Below, in pieces: positions 12,514-24,160 of a stretch of DNA of 64,000 nt. The stretch lies in NCBI GenBank assembly GCA_003254925.1, contig QANZ01039306.1:59028-123027 (forward strand), given 5' to 3'. Within the stretch, counting starts at the first letter, position 1, and every line of letters starts with the position of its first letter. The stretch is from Chamaecrista fasciculata. Its lineage: Eukaryota; Streptophyta; Magnoliopsida; Fabales; Fabaceae. The position numbers and the translations under genes were made by a program. The notes under the pieces were generated by a model. That model worked only from the letters and a program-made list of their open reading frames with translations. It searched no databases and was not told the DNA's origin.

Positions 12514-12637
12514 TCTTTTTTTAATCTATAAACTTATTTTGAAATTGTATTTTTTTTTTTCTGAATTTGACTTAAAAATCACATTGCCGGATTATACAGG
12601 GACTAAATCATATATTTTAATTATTTAAAAATTAATT

Positions 12638-13141
12638 GATTAAAGGGTCATTTTGGTCCTAAATATATGTCATGATGTGTATTTTGATCCTTTATATTTT
12701 AAAATGTTCAAATTGATTTTAAATGTTGACAAAATATTTCATTTTGATCCTAAATATTGATAAAATATTTCATTCTGGTCTCAAATTATTAAATTTGTTA
12801 AGAGGAACTTGTATATTTGAATTCATGGCATTCAAATTCGAAATGAGAGATTTATGATCAACTTTGTTTGTTCGATCATGAAATGAACAATCTACTTTTA
12901 TGATCGATTTGGCCTCATTTGCTGACGGCCCCAATTGGCAACTTGACAGAGAAAGTACTCTTTGAGAACAATACAGAATTCTAAACTCGTCACGTTTAAG
13001 CTTAAAACGAGTCATATTCAATAGTTTGTAACCAAAATGAAACATTTTGCCAACATCTAGGACCAATTTGAACATTTTAAAACATAATGCACCAAAATGA
13101 ACATTAGAGCATACATTTAGAACCAAAATAACCCTTTAACC
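12638..13141. mobile_element. Mutator-like foldback element, family A, copy 2
   Basis: The ends are GATTAAAGGGTCATTTTGG and, reversed, GGTTAAAGGGTTATTTTGG. An exact 9-bp target duplication AAATTAATT flanks it (12629-12637 and 13142-13150), which fixes both borders. Length 504 bp. It lies upstream of hnRNP copy 2, about 130 bp before the conserved G-box. Confidence 0.85.
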
Positions 13142-13271
13142 AAATTAATTTATTCACTATTTCACTCCATATAAATTGAATCAGTTTTCTCATGATATAT
13201 TTGTAAGCTAAAATGAATTGATTGGTGAAGACATGACAAAGGTAAAACGCAAGAAGTTGATGATCAATCTC

Positions 13272-13335
13272 TACACGTGGTGGGACACACATTGAAGATT
13301 TGAAGTGGGCTTCAATTCCATACATAAGCTGTCTA
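13272..13335 (+). promoter_or_regulatory. Distal promoter block of hnRNP copy 2, G-box and site II
   Basis: CACGTG at 13274-13279 is followed by GTGGGA, TGGGCTTCAATTCCAT and AAGCTGTCTA, the same order as before copy 1. The G-box lies 325 bp from the TATA box here but 862 bp in copy 1; the difference is close to the size of the 391-905 element. Confidence 0.55.
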
Positions 13336-13598
13336 CCATTTACAAAGTTTTTTACTCCATTAGGTATAAAAGGAATGCACCACAGCCCAAGCAACCAAAC
13401 CTTTCTTTCTCTTCACATTATTTTCTTTTCTTTTCTTTTTTAAAAAATATAATCTTTCTTTGATTCCCATTTTCTTTCTTTTATTTTTCTTTGATTTCGT
13501 TTATTTATCACATCAAATTTCATTTTTTTTAATTGTTTTAGATTATAAGGAATAATAAGAAGAGGAAAAAAATCATCTTCTTCCATTCTCATCGTCCC

Positions 13599-13605
13599 TA
13601 TATAT
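13599..13605 (+). promoter_or_regulatory. TATA box of hnRNP copy 2
   Basis: TATATAT in the context GTCCCTATATATTTCT, as in copy 1, followed by the matching start of the 5'UTR (CACCAAGCATCTCGCAG). Confidence 0.6.
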
Positions 13606-14076
13606 TTCTTACACCAAGCATCTCGCAGCTTCTTCCTCGCCTTCTCTTTATAAAGCTGTTTTTGTTTTCCGTCTAGTTTGTATATATATTCTTACAATCG
13701 GTTTGCTAACTGAATTTGCATTTGCTGATCTAATAAAAACAACTGGAACACGAAGAAAAAGGGTGGGGAGGCATAGGAATACATTGAACCTGCCCTCTGT
13801 TCTTAATCTCATTGTGCCTCCCCTCAGATCTTAGTTTTCTGCAAGATTTGCTACCTCCCTCGTGTGAATCGGTGGGTTTGGATGAAATCTGGATTGAAGT
13901 TTTGTTCATGTGGATCTTGTTGAATTCGTTGATTGAAAATGTTTATGGGTTTTTCAGGAGTTGTTAATTCTGGGTTTGATTGACTGGTAGATAAAGGATC
14001 CGACGTTTCCATATTGAATCCGGGAATATCGGTTTTACCATCGTGATTACAGTTTCTGAGTTTGCCATAATTCAAG

Positions 14077-14403
14077 GTATTGTTCTGTAAATGCATTTGG
14101 TGAAATGGTCGGAATTATATATACCTGAACAATTTGATGGTGATAATGCTATTAGTTTCGGGTTTATTCTATCCGAGAAATGAGAATTCGCTTTTGTGTT
14201 CATTGTTTTTGATGAATGTCGTTTTACGTTATAGTTGTGTAATGAATTGGATCTGCCCTGGACATGCCTTTTTCTAATAACCTCCGAATTAGGTGCTTGG
14301 TTTATTATAAGGAAGTGTCACCTTCTTCATTTCTGATGATGCTGCCACTTGCATTTGTGAGTAATTGAAGTAACTTATTGGATGAAGTGTATTTTGTATG
14401 TAG
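14077..14403 (+). other. Probable 5'UTR intron of hnRNP copy 2
   Basis: Donor TTCAAG|GTATTG and acceptor TATGTAG|ATAAAATG match those of copy 1 in position and sequence, with the start codon six bases after the acceptor. Confidence 0.55.
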
Positions 14404-14408
14404 ATAAA

Positions 14409-17400
14409 ATGCAATCAGATAGTGGCAAGTTATTCATTGGTGGAATATCATGGGACACAAATGAAGAACGGCTCAGGGAGTATTTCAGTCATTATGGGGA
14501 GGTTGTGGAAGCAGTGATTATGAAGGATCGGACAACAGGTAGAGCTCGTGGATTTGGTTTTGTTGTTTTTGCCGACCCAGCTGCTGCAGATAGAGTTGTA
14601 AAAGAGAAGCACAATATTGATGGAAGGATGGTAATTCTGTTTATATGCTCTAAATTCACACCTTTCTTTTTGTCGTTCAGGTTTATATGTTGAATTGTAC
14701 AAGAGCAGTCTTTCTTTCTCCTAAAAAGTCTTACATATTAATTTGTTCTATAAGTTCAAGAATATGTGTACTGTTAGTTGTATTTTGTACAACAAAAACT
14801 CAAAATGAATCAAAAGTTAATATGTTTTCCTTGTTTAGTTTTCTGAAATACTTTAGTTTTTTTCTTCTTTAGTTTATGATGTTTTCTAGGAAGTGTTTAT
14901 GCTAGTTTTCTTGAATCTCAATGCTGATTCATCTATCATTAGGTTGAGGCAAAGAAGGCTGTCCCTAGGGATGACCAGAACATATTGAGTAGAAACAGTG
15001 GTAGCAACCAAGGTTCTCCTGGTCCAGGCCGCACAAAAAAGATATTTGTTGGTGGTTTAGCGTCAACAGTCACAGAGAGTGATTTCAAGAAGTACTTTGA
15101 TCAATTTGGGACAATAACAGATGTTGTAGTGATGTATGATCACAACACTCAGCGGCCAAGAGGCTTTGGATTTATCACGTATGACTCGGAAGAAGCTGTT
15201 GAGAAGGTCCTACTTAAGACTTTTCATGAACTGAATGGTAAAATGGTTGAGGTTAAGAAGGCAGTTCCTAAGGAACTATCACCTGGGCCCAACCGCAGTC
15301 CACTCAGTGGATATAACTATGGCATGAATAGAGTCAATAATTTCCTAAATGGCTTCAACCAGGGGTATAATCCAGGTGCTGTTGGAGGCTTTGGACTCAG
15401 AATGGATAGTAGATTCAGTCCTGTTGCAAGTGGTCGAAGTGGATTTTCTCCATTTGGGTCTGGTCATGGAATGAGCATGAATTTGGAGCCTGGTTTGAGC
15501 CCTGGATTTGGGGGGAATGCAAATTTTAGTAACAATATTAGTTACGGTCGGGGATTAAATCCTTATTATGTTGGTAGCTCAAATAGGTTTGCGAGTCCTG
15601 TTGGGTATGATGGTGGTAATGGAGGAAACAATTCTTTCTTCAGCTCTGTAACTCGGAATTTGTGGGGTAATAATGGAGGTATTAGTTATGGAACAAACTC
15701 TTCAAGTTCCAATGCATACTTGGGATTAGGGAGTGGAAATGTTGTAGGAAACACATACGGAAATACTGGAGTCAATTGGGGTTCTTCTCCAATTTCTGGT
15801 CAAGGTGGAATGAACAATGTGTTGCCAAGTAGTGGCACCCTTGGCTATGGTGGTGGTGACAACAGTTATGGCTTGGGAGCAGGAGGGTATGGAAGAAGCA
15901 GTGGTACCAGCATTGCTCCAGCATCATCGTACTCTGCTTCAAATGGTGGTTTTGATGGAGCTTTCGCTGATTTTTACAATAATGGTTCAGTTTATGGGGA
16001 CCCCACTTGGAGATCTACAAATTCTGAGCGAGACGGGTCTGGTCCCTTTGGTTATGGACTTGGCAGTGCAGATTCAGATGTTCCTGCCAAAAGCTCTCCT
16101 GGTTATGTTGGTGATTATACTGTTAATAAGAGACAGCCAAATAGAGGTAAGAGTCATCATAGTTATATTTCATTGCTATTTTAACTGCTATATTATTTGT
16201 TTAGATTCTTAATCTTAATTTATTACAAGATAAAAAAATGGTGAGATGGTGTTTTACTTTTATTGTATTTGTTTTGAGATGTAAGTGCAATAATCTAGAT
16301 GAATAGGAAGACTGTGATTTGTTGATTGACATGATTTTCCATGATCACATGCATGATTCATTAGTAAATTTCAGATTTGGTAATTGATCTTTGACTTTCT
16401 GAAGATTTGCACTGTAACATACTTTTAAAAATTAAATTCCACAGAATCCACTTTATCTAATTTCTTGTTGAGGGTGTATGTTGGTTGACCATAGTTGAAT
16501 ATATGTATATATATATTCATTTGACAGACATAACTAGAAAGCTATAGTAAAATTTTGTTTTAAGCTGAAGTGACTTGATAAGTAAATAGATGCATGGTGT
16601 TGGGCAAGCAAGATATAATGGTATTGAGTTTGGATGATTTGTAGTAGTTAGTGTGGACTTGTGTTATAGTTCTAGATAAAATTATGGTTGGTTTGTTTTG
16701 ATGAAATTCGAGACTTACTCAGGTACAATTCGGTGAAATTTAGTAATTTTGTCAATGTTTATGCTATATTGGGCTTTTGTCTGTTGAAACTTTCCTGTGT
16801 CTATGGGTCTGTGCTTGTTTTGGGATTTAATAGAGAAGAAAATAAGTGCCATTTTCATAAGTCTGAGTGGCTTATTATAATTTTGATATGACACGGATCT
16901 TTCCCTTTTCTAGTGACACATGTATGTGATCGCCTTTTTTATTCTCTTCCTATTTGTTGGCTGCTTTCTTTTCCCCCTTTATCACTTTCCTTTGCGTTTC
17001 TTCAGCTCATTTTTGCATCCCTTTGAATTTTCTTTCCAGAGATTCGATTGTGTAATTTAAAATTTTAATTTCCCTGACTGTCATGGCTGAATATATCTTC
17101 TGTATACAATGCAACTTTCACGTCCTTAATCTTATCATACTTTAAATTGAAGCCACTTTCTTGTAAATCATTTAAAATGATTTTTGTTGAGACTATTTGT
17201 TTCTTCCTCTTTCGGCCTTTTTAGATAGCCATTTCCACACCTTTTTTTTTGGCCCAGGCCATTACCACACCTTGCTGCTGATAATTTCAAAACTTTGATT
17301 GAAGAATCTTGACAATGACTGTAAAAATTGAGTTGTTCCATGGGGTACAAAAGCTAGTTTTATAAATGACAATCAGCTATTATTTGAAACCCCAAAGAAA

Positions 17401-20400
17401 AAAAAAGGGTTATTCTTGAAGAGTAAATTAGTTTTATTTGTAGAATATGTTGGAAAGTTGTTGGCCCGTTGCATAACTGCCATGCTTACTTTGAAATTTT
17501 AGGGGTCAACAGCATTAATGCTTATCTGAGAGATAGGACAAGCTCACAAGCTTTAATATAATTCCTTAACACAGCATTCACCCCAGAATGGGCTGTCACA
17601 TTGTATGTCATTGTTTCATTTCCCCCTTCTTTTAGCCTAGCTTGTGACACATCTTTATTGGAGTATAAATGAAATATCAACTGTATGTCAGTCCATGAAG
17701 AAGTTGAGAGAAAAATGAATCCTTGATCTAGGCACCATGGTCGCTGATGCAGCTCCTTTTTATAGTATTTGTACTTTATAAATGTTGGTGGACAATGAAT
17801 GGTTATATATAAAAATAATGAGGGAAGTGAGGAATTATTTGGTTTTATAAATAGTGAAATTATAATTAAGTATTAACAATATATAGGTATTAAATACTTG
17901 AATTCTCTTGTAGGCGTAAGCCATGAGTACTAATTATTATTTGTTAAGCTAATGGGGATTTTGGTTTTTCATCTTCCATGTTTTCGCTTAAGTTTTATGA
18001 TATATTTAAGTACTCAAACTACACTACAACTTCATTCAAGAGAAGTTATAAAAAAAAGGGTAAATTACAAAATAGGGTCCTGTGGTTTGGCCCCGTTTCA
18101 GATAGGGTACATGTGGTTTGAAAAGTTTCAAATTGGGGCCTGAGGTTTACGCCGTTTGCAAAATGGGGTCTAGGTGGTTTTGGCTGTTAAAAATAACGGT
18201 GAACCTGACTTTTTTTTTTCTCAAATCCTCTTCCTCTTATTTTAGTCCCTAGCTCACAAACTGCAGATAAGTCCAGAAACCTTCAAACTTCCTTCATTTT
18301 AGTCCCTAGCTCACAAAAAAAGTTTGCAAAATATTCTAGAACTCTTCCAAACGTTCCTATTTAGTCCCTACTCCATGAATATTCCAGGAAAGGGACCAAA
18401 AAGGTGAAAAAAATGGAAGAAATAGAAAATGTAGGGACTAAACTGAAGAAACGTAGAAACTTTAACACCCGCCGGAAAACTCCACAATCTCGCCGGGAAA
18501 CGGACGGAAATCGCCGGGTAACTCAAGAACTCACCAAGAAACTTCAATCCTCACTGAAACCTCACTCAAATCGCACTCAAAATGCTCAAGAAAAGATTTT
18601 TTTTATGTTCTCATTTCTCTCTCTATGTTCGTCCTTGCCTCTAACAATACAAAGAGGACATTTTTGAGAAGGAAATATTCAAGTAAGGGCATTTTCGTCA
18701 TTTACACCAAACAAAAACCCTAATTTTCCTTTTATCCTCTCACTATCTCATCACAGCCGCTAGCATTTCCTCTCTCTTCACCCTAATTCTGCAAACATAG
18801 AGGCCACGCACAAGAAGCCAAGAGAATAGCTAGCATAGGCGCATGAGGAAGAAGGACCAAAACGCAGTGATTCAGATTACACTTCCCCCAAGGCTTGCAC
18901 GAATTCTTCCTCCTCTACACATAATCATCCGAATATAGTGGTCAACAAACCCATTTTGGATGATGACGCTATTACAGGTCCTTTTCGAGTTTCATGCTTA
19001 CTCCTTCACTTTCTTAAATTTGGTTTCTGAACCTCTTTGAGATGGGAAACAAAAGGAACAGAGGAAGGATTAACATCTACAAAAGCACGGTTGTGAAGAC
19101 GAAAGAGAGGAGGAGGTCTGGGCTCTTGTTTCGTTTTTTTCTGTAATCATAGATAGTTTGAGGGATCTTTTTTTTCTCTAGTTTGAGTTTTTCTGTAAAG
19201 AAGAGAGAGAGACGAACTCTTTTTGTAAGAGAAAAGAAGAAGTTCTAGAATATTTTGCACTTTTTTTGTGAGCTAGGGACTAAAATGAAGGAAGTTTGAA
19301 GGTTTCTGGACTTATCTGCAGTTTGTGAGCTAGGGACTAAAAAAAAGTCAGGTTAGGGTGCACGTGATAATCACGTGCACCGTTATTTTTAACAGCCAAA
19401 ACCACCTAGACCCCATTTTGCAAACGGCGTAAACCTCAGGCCCCAATTTGAAACTTTTCAAACCACATGTACCCTATCTGAAATGGGGCCAAACCACAGG
19501 ACCCTATTTTGTAATTTACCCTAAAAAAAAAACAAAAAAAAGATTCAACGCCATAACCAAGTATAGACTATCATTGTAACTCCAAAATTAATTTGATAAT
19601 GATGACGAAGATGATTAAACTGGTTTATTTTATGAAACGTCTTCCCCTTTTAAGAAATATGAAAACCTAGTCAATGTGCTGTTGTCTTTATGTAAAAAAA
19701 AAAAAAAAGTTAAGCTTGCATCATTTTGCCTTAATTTCATCTCATGTTTGTTAGCTTAAGAAATTGTCTAGTTATGCTATTCAAGTTCAAAATATTTTTA
19801 CCATGGCCTCTGTATGACAGTACTAATCTTCGTTTTGTGCTACATTCTCAAGATTTGAAATGATGGGGAGACATGAGAGAAAAATTTGACTTCCATGTGA
19901 AACCTAATAACTTTGGATAGTGGCCTTAGATCTGAATATTTCCCTAAAACTACATCTTCATGAACATTCTCTTCCTTATTTTTGACTCTATTATCTTTAG
20001 TTTTCATTATAAATTTCTTTCATGTTTTATAGAAAATGATTTGGATAGGATAGTAGAGAATGTTATTACAGCTGCCATTGTTCTTACGCATGTAGAGAAA
20101 TCACCGTAGGAGTGTCATATTTTTGTGTCTGCTTGACCAAGAATTCTGTATTTCTTTGTAGTGCTTATTAAATGAAATTCTGATCTATTGATGAACAATT
20201 TGGAATATTTTATTGTCAATAGTTTTGACAAATATGTGTCTGTTAGACATTTCAATGAAAATTTTGTTATTAATTCAGGTTTTATGAGGCATTGAGAAAA
20301 TTGATTATGAATCGGTCATACTAGAAAGGATAGGAATAGGAATGAGTGCGTTAGAAAGAAAGTTGGGTAGCACCTATAATAGAAAAGTTAGTTGAAGCAG

Positions 20401-21751
20401 GCATTTGGTGGTTTGGTCATGTACAAAGAATGTTGTTAGAGACTCTTGAATACGTAGAGTTGACCAGATGGAAGATAGCCTAATAACAAGAAGTAGGAGA
20501 AGACCAAGGAAAACGATAAGAGAACTATTTGGAAGTATTTAATTCTTAATAACCTAACCATATAGAAATGAGTAATGACAGAACACTTTGGTGTCGCTTG
20601 ATCCATATAGGCGACCTCACCTAGTGGAAAAAGGTTTTTGTTGTTGTTGTTGTTGTAAGAAATTTGATTGTTATTTATTAGCAGTCAAGTGCCTATTCAA
20701 ATTTATGTATGTTTGGATCAATGGGAATGGAAGGGAAGGAAGTCAAATTTTGTTTTGACACTTTAATTTAGATTTAAATCTTTATATATATATATAAGAG
20801 AGAATGTCTAATAACTGAGGAAGTTCCCCCCTAAGGAGTTTGTTTGTGACCTAAAATCTTCTATATTTTCTCTGAAAAGAATCTGCTGAAGAACATAAAA
20901 TCTGCGACCCTCCAGCAAGCTTCTGTTCAGAAAAGAATCTGCTGAAGAACATAAAATCTTCTATATTCTTTACACAAGTATCTGAGCCTCTGTAGATATG
21001 AAATTAACAATCAAATTTAAGTCAAATGGGAGTGCAGATTCTGTTGTAAGTTTGCATTCAAATTAAGGAAGTTTCTGTTGGCCTTGTTCCTTTAGTGGCT
21101 AAACAAATCATTTTCTGTTTTACATTGTTTGATTGATTACATTTCGTTAGAATGTAAAATTACTCATGTCTTGATTATTAGGCATTAGTTGATTAAGAGG
21201 GAAAGCAATGAAGTATTGATAAAAAAAAAAAAGGGGCAGCCCAGTGCACGAGGCTCCCACTACTAGGTGGGGTATGGGGAGGGTTAAGATGTATGCGCCT
21301 TACCCCTACTTTGCAGAGAGGCTATTTCCAGGGTTTGAACCTGTCAGCAACCTTACCGTTGCGCCAAGGTTCACCCTCTCAATGAAGTATTGATACTTTA
21401 AAAAAAATGCAGCCATATTGTATTTGATATTTATTACTCATATCAGATATCAGATATACTTAAATTTGCATTTAGATGTTATATATCTTGTAGTGTTGCG
21501 GTGTCTTTATTGTATTGTGTCCCATGTGTCATTATTAGTGCTCCGAAAGCCACTGGGAGAAATATAAATTACTGATTTTTTTGTTTACCAAGTAAACTTT
21601 TGCCATGATTTTATACGAATATTCTTTTCTTTTAGGCATTTGCTATATTGCACTCTGACTTATTATTTTAATGAAGTTGATGCATATAGTTTGTCTACGT
21701 TTGCCAACACTAAAACTTCTGTATCTTTTGGTTTCAGGAATTGCTACATAG
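14409..21751 (+). CDS. hnRNP/Musashi-like protein with two RRMs, copy 2
   Basis: Coding exons are 14409-14630, 14943-16146 and 21738-21751, giving 479 residues. Domain order matches copy 1: RRM1 about 6-80, RRM2 about 106-183, then a Gly/Asn/Ser-rich tail and the terminal GIAT exon. RRM1 is almost unchanged between copies (for example VVKEKH against VIKEKH); most differences fall in the tail. Splice sites and phases are the same. The 5,591-bp last intron holds a 1.46-kb Mutator-like element, a LINE 3' end, a SINE and a micro-insertion, all absent from copy 1. Both copies are open and spliceable, so both are probably functional paralogues. Confidence 0.92.
17228..17272. repeat. Micro-insertion with 14-bp direct repeats
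   Basis: GCCATTTCCACACC (17228-17241) and GCCATTACCACACC (17259-17272) flank a 17-nt insert that reads, on the minus strand, CTGGGCC followed by ten A. It lies in the copy 2 intron. Confidence 0.6.
18058..19521. mobile_element. Mutator-like foldback element in intron of hnRNP copy 2
   Basis: Inverted repeats of about 150 bp start GGGTAAATTACAAAATAGGG and end with its reverse complement. TAAAAAAAA flanks both sides (18049-18057 and 19522-19530), a 9-bp target duplication. Between the TIRs are further inverted stretches (GGGACTAAA...AAGTTTGAAGG) and a central 18700-19200 section that begins AAACCCTAATTTTCC and looks like a plant gene leader, so gene capture is possible. No transposase is present. 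Intron splicing signals are left intact. Confidence 0.85.
20300..20656 (+). pseudogene. 3' end of an RTE-type LINE, 5'-truncated
   Basis: Broken frames give KVG.API.EKLVEA, WWFGHVQR and later RRPRKTIREL, then a conserved WRLIHI-like section, CCTCACCTAGTGG and a (TTG)n tail (20636-20656). This order is typical of the C-terminal end and TTG-repeat tail of plant RTE-clade LINEs. Frameshifts and stops show it is dead. It lies in the copy 2 intron. Boundaries at the 5' side are approximate. Confidence 0.7.
20874..20959. repeat. Exact 30-bp direct repeat, 56 bp apart
   Basis: The 30-nt run starting GAAAAGAATCTGCTGAAG occurs at 20874-20903 and 20930-20959, separated by 26 nt that start GCGACCCTCC. 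AAAATCTTCTATATT also recurs around it. This is a recent local duplication or an insertion flanked by an unusually long repeat. Confidence 0.6.
21222..21379 (-). mobile_element. Au-type SINE
   Basis: On the minus strand it starts GAGGGTGAACCTTGGCGCAA, with A box TTGGCGCAACGGT and B box GGTTCAAACCC, and ends GTGCACTGGGCTGCCCC plus a T tract. This is the layout of the angiosperm Au SINE family. An exact 16-bp target duplication CAATGAAGTATTGATA flanks it (21206-21221 and 21380-21395). Length 158 bp. It was mobilised by a LINE and lies in the last intron of hnRNP copy 2. Confidence 0.9.
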
Positions 21752-22280
21752 GGAAGATGATTTTGAAGACACGAAATTGTAGGTGAAGATAAAACAGTGA
21801 AGCAGGTGAATTGTGAATTTTGAAGACTGTATTATTTTTTCAAAGACATAAGTTGTTTGGTAATGCTAGAGCTAACTGAAGTGCCTATTTTGAGGGTATC
21901 AGATATGTAGAGATAGAAGTTACAAAGGGAATGTTTTAAGGCTTGAGTTTTGGGGTTACCCTACGTTTTAGGATTTCAGTTTTTGGGAGTTGAGTGAGAT
22001 GTAAAATCAGAGTGCGGCATATAGTGGAAGTGTATCATGCATTCACTTTTTGTGGTGGCAAATATAAAAAAGATCCACACTTTTTTGTTTCTGTTTTTAT
22101 TGCTAGATTTTGTTTTTCCCTTAAATCTGTAATGTCTTGCAACGAATTATTTGTTTCTTCCTCAATCATTTTGGTTTTTTTTTTTTTTGGGTAATAATCA
22201 TTTTGGTTGTTTTTGTTAGAAGATTGAATGTACTATTTTTTTTTTCTTTGCTTAGTTGATTACTAGTGGGATAAATAAAT
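21752..22280 (+). other. Probable 3'UTR of hnRNP copy 2
   Basis: It matches the sequence after the copy 1 stop, including GTGAAGCAGGTGAATTGTG and GTGGAAGTGTATCATGCAT, until roughly 22100. A micro-insertion at 22164-22208 falls near the end. The cleavage site is not visible. Confidence 0.5.
22164..22208. repeat. Micro-insertion with 13-bp direct repeats
   Basis: AATCATTTTGGTT at 22164-22176 and 22196-22208 flanks a 19-nt insert that reads, on the minus strand, ATTACCC plus 12 A. Exact repeats. Confidence 0.6.
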
Positions 22281-22857
22281 CATAAATGTATTATGATTCT
22301 TTTTTCTAAAGGCAAATATTTTATGCAACGAGTTAAAGGCGACATGTGTGAAATATGGAAATCTTTACTTATTTTTTTTTTTTTAGTAAATACTATGGGT
22401 GTCCCCTACCTATCCGTGTTAAAGGCGAAATGTATTATGATTCATTTATACCTGTTGTATGTAATATTTTGGTGTAAAATAACTTCGACAGGATTTAGTG
22501 TTAAATACAAATTCTTCTGTAATTTGAAATTATATACAAACCTCCAATATTTGTTGAAATGTATTACTATAGGGTTTCTTTTAGACTAAAATCCTATTTT
22601 GATTTTTGATATGGATTAGTCTATGATGAAACTTGTTGCATTCATATAATTAAAACTTAGTCTCATACACGGTTTTGATGGGTTATAGAAGTTTTTTTTT
22701 TTAAATATTTCTCAGCATTGAATTATTTTAGAAAAATAGAGATTATGCTATCCCACAATTATATGCATATCTCAAGTTTTTTTGACTTGTACTTTTTTCA
22801 AGTTAATCCGTATTAGTTTTATTTTTTTTTTTTTATCTTTTACATTATTAATATCAA

Positions 22858-23187
22858 TCTCTCTCTCTCTCTAACTTTTAATTCAATTGAATTGATGATG
22901 TAATTGTAACAATTGAAAATATAATACTATTAGTTATATAACATATGTTAATTATCAAATAAATATATATTTTTACTATCAATGTTAGTCGAGCTATTAT
23001 AATATATATCTTATATTATATGGTTCCACCCCTTTCTGGTCGTCCACATTTTAAAACTATAGTACAAAATTAATAATAAGAGGAAAATTATTATTTGATC
23101 CCTTCTTTTTTACTGAGTTAACGATTTAGTCCCTCATTTATTTTACATACATATTTGCGTGCCCGTTAGGGCACGCAAAGCCTCTAG
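22858..23187 (+). mobile_element. Helitron 3' terminus, possibly a short Helitron
   Basis: An 11-bp stem with a four-base loop (TTTGCGTGCCC, GTTA, then its complement; 23154-23179) ends a few bases before CTAG (23184-23187), followed by T. A hairpin about 11 nt before a CTRR end, inserted before T, is the hallmark of Helitron 3' ends. The 5' end is less sure: TCTCTCTCTC at 22858 preceded by A is a candidate and would make a 330-bp non-autonomous copy. Confidence 0.6.
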
Positions 23188-23524
23188 TATATATATATGC
23201 ATCCATTAAAATATATTCAATTAATTAGTGATGTTATATCATTAATTTATTGAAAAATGAATAGACAGACTGATAGTAATAGCACAAACATGGGTGAAGA
23301 ACTATCAAAAATATTATGACGGACCAACTTGTGAAAACACTAATATGACCCCTTTGAAGCTATTTTGCAATTTTAACCATAACAAATTTTGTAAAAATTA
23401 CATATTGACCCCAATTTTTTTTAAAGTTTTCATTTTAGTCCCTAGATAATATGTATCCAGGGACCAAATTATAATTTTTTGAAAATTTTTAAGGTCAATA
23501 TGTAATTTTTGTAAAAAAAATTTC

Positions 23525-23695
23525 TGGTCAAACCGATTCATGGTTCATCGATTCGGCAGTTCAACCGTCTGTTGAACCGGTGACTGGCCGGGTCAAATGT
23601 AGAACGATTTTTTGCTTATTTCGGACCAGTCTGGTGTCCGGTTCATCGAGTCACCGGTTGAACCGCCTGATCCGATCCGGTTTTTTTACTGTGCT
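23525..23695. repeat. CCGGTT-rich repeat fragment
   Basis: It has dense GGTTCAACCG, GAACCGGTGACTGG and CGATCCGGTTTTTT motifs in both orientations, resembling the ends of the larger element at 28500-29097. Probably a degraded relative; borders are not defined. Confidence 0.4.
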
Positions 23696-24160
23696 AAATA
23701 CTAGTAACAGTAAAAGTTGCTAAAAGCCACCAAAATTAGCTTTGCTCCTTGGTAATCGTAGGCACGAATTAGGGGTAATGTTTCTGATTTGACATTCACT
23801 TGAAATTTCAAAATTTGGATAAATTGTTAAGTAAGTTTGTGTAGACAATAATTCATTATAGCCAAAACGGTACGTTAGAAAATAAATATTTTCATCATTA
23901 AAATTCACTTTTTTTTTAAAGATATCATAACACCACTTGAAGTGTACTTTTTAATTAATTTTTTTATTGAAATTACACTAACTGATGGCTTCATATCTAG
24001 GATGGTCCATATCTCCAAACTATAGGGCGACCTTAGGTCTTGGATCTAAACTCTAAAGTTATATTTGAATTAATGATTAAAAAAGAGAAGAAAAGATAAT
24101 TGAGATAATCTTTTTTTTTGAAGAGTTAAAAATTTGATGGAAAATAATAAAAGAATTAAG

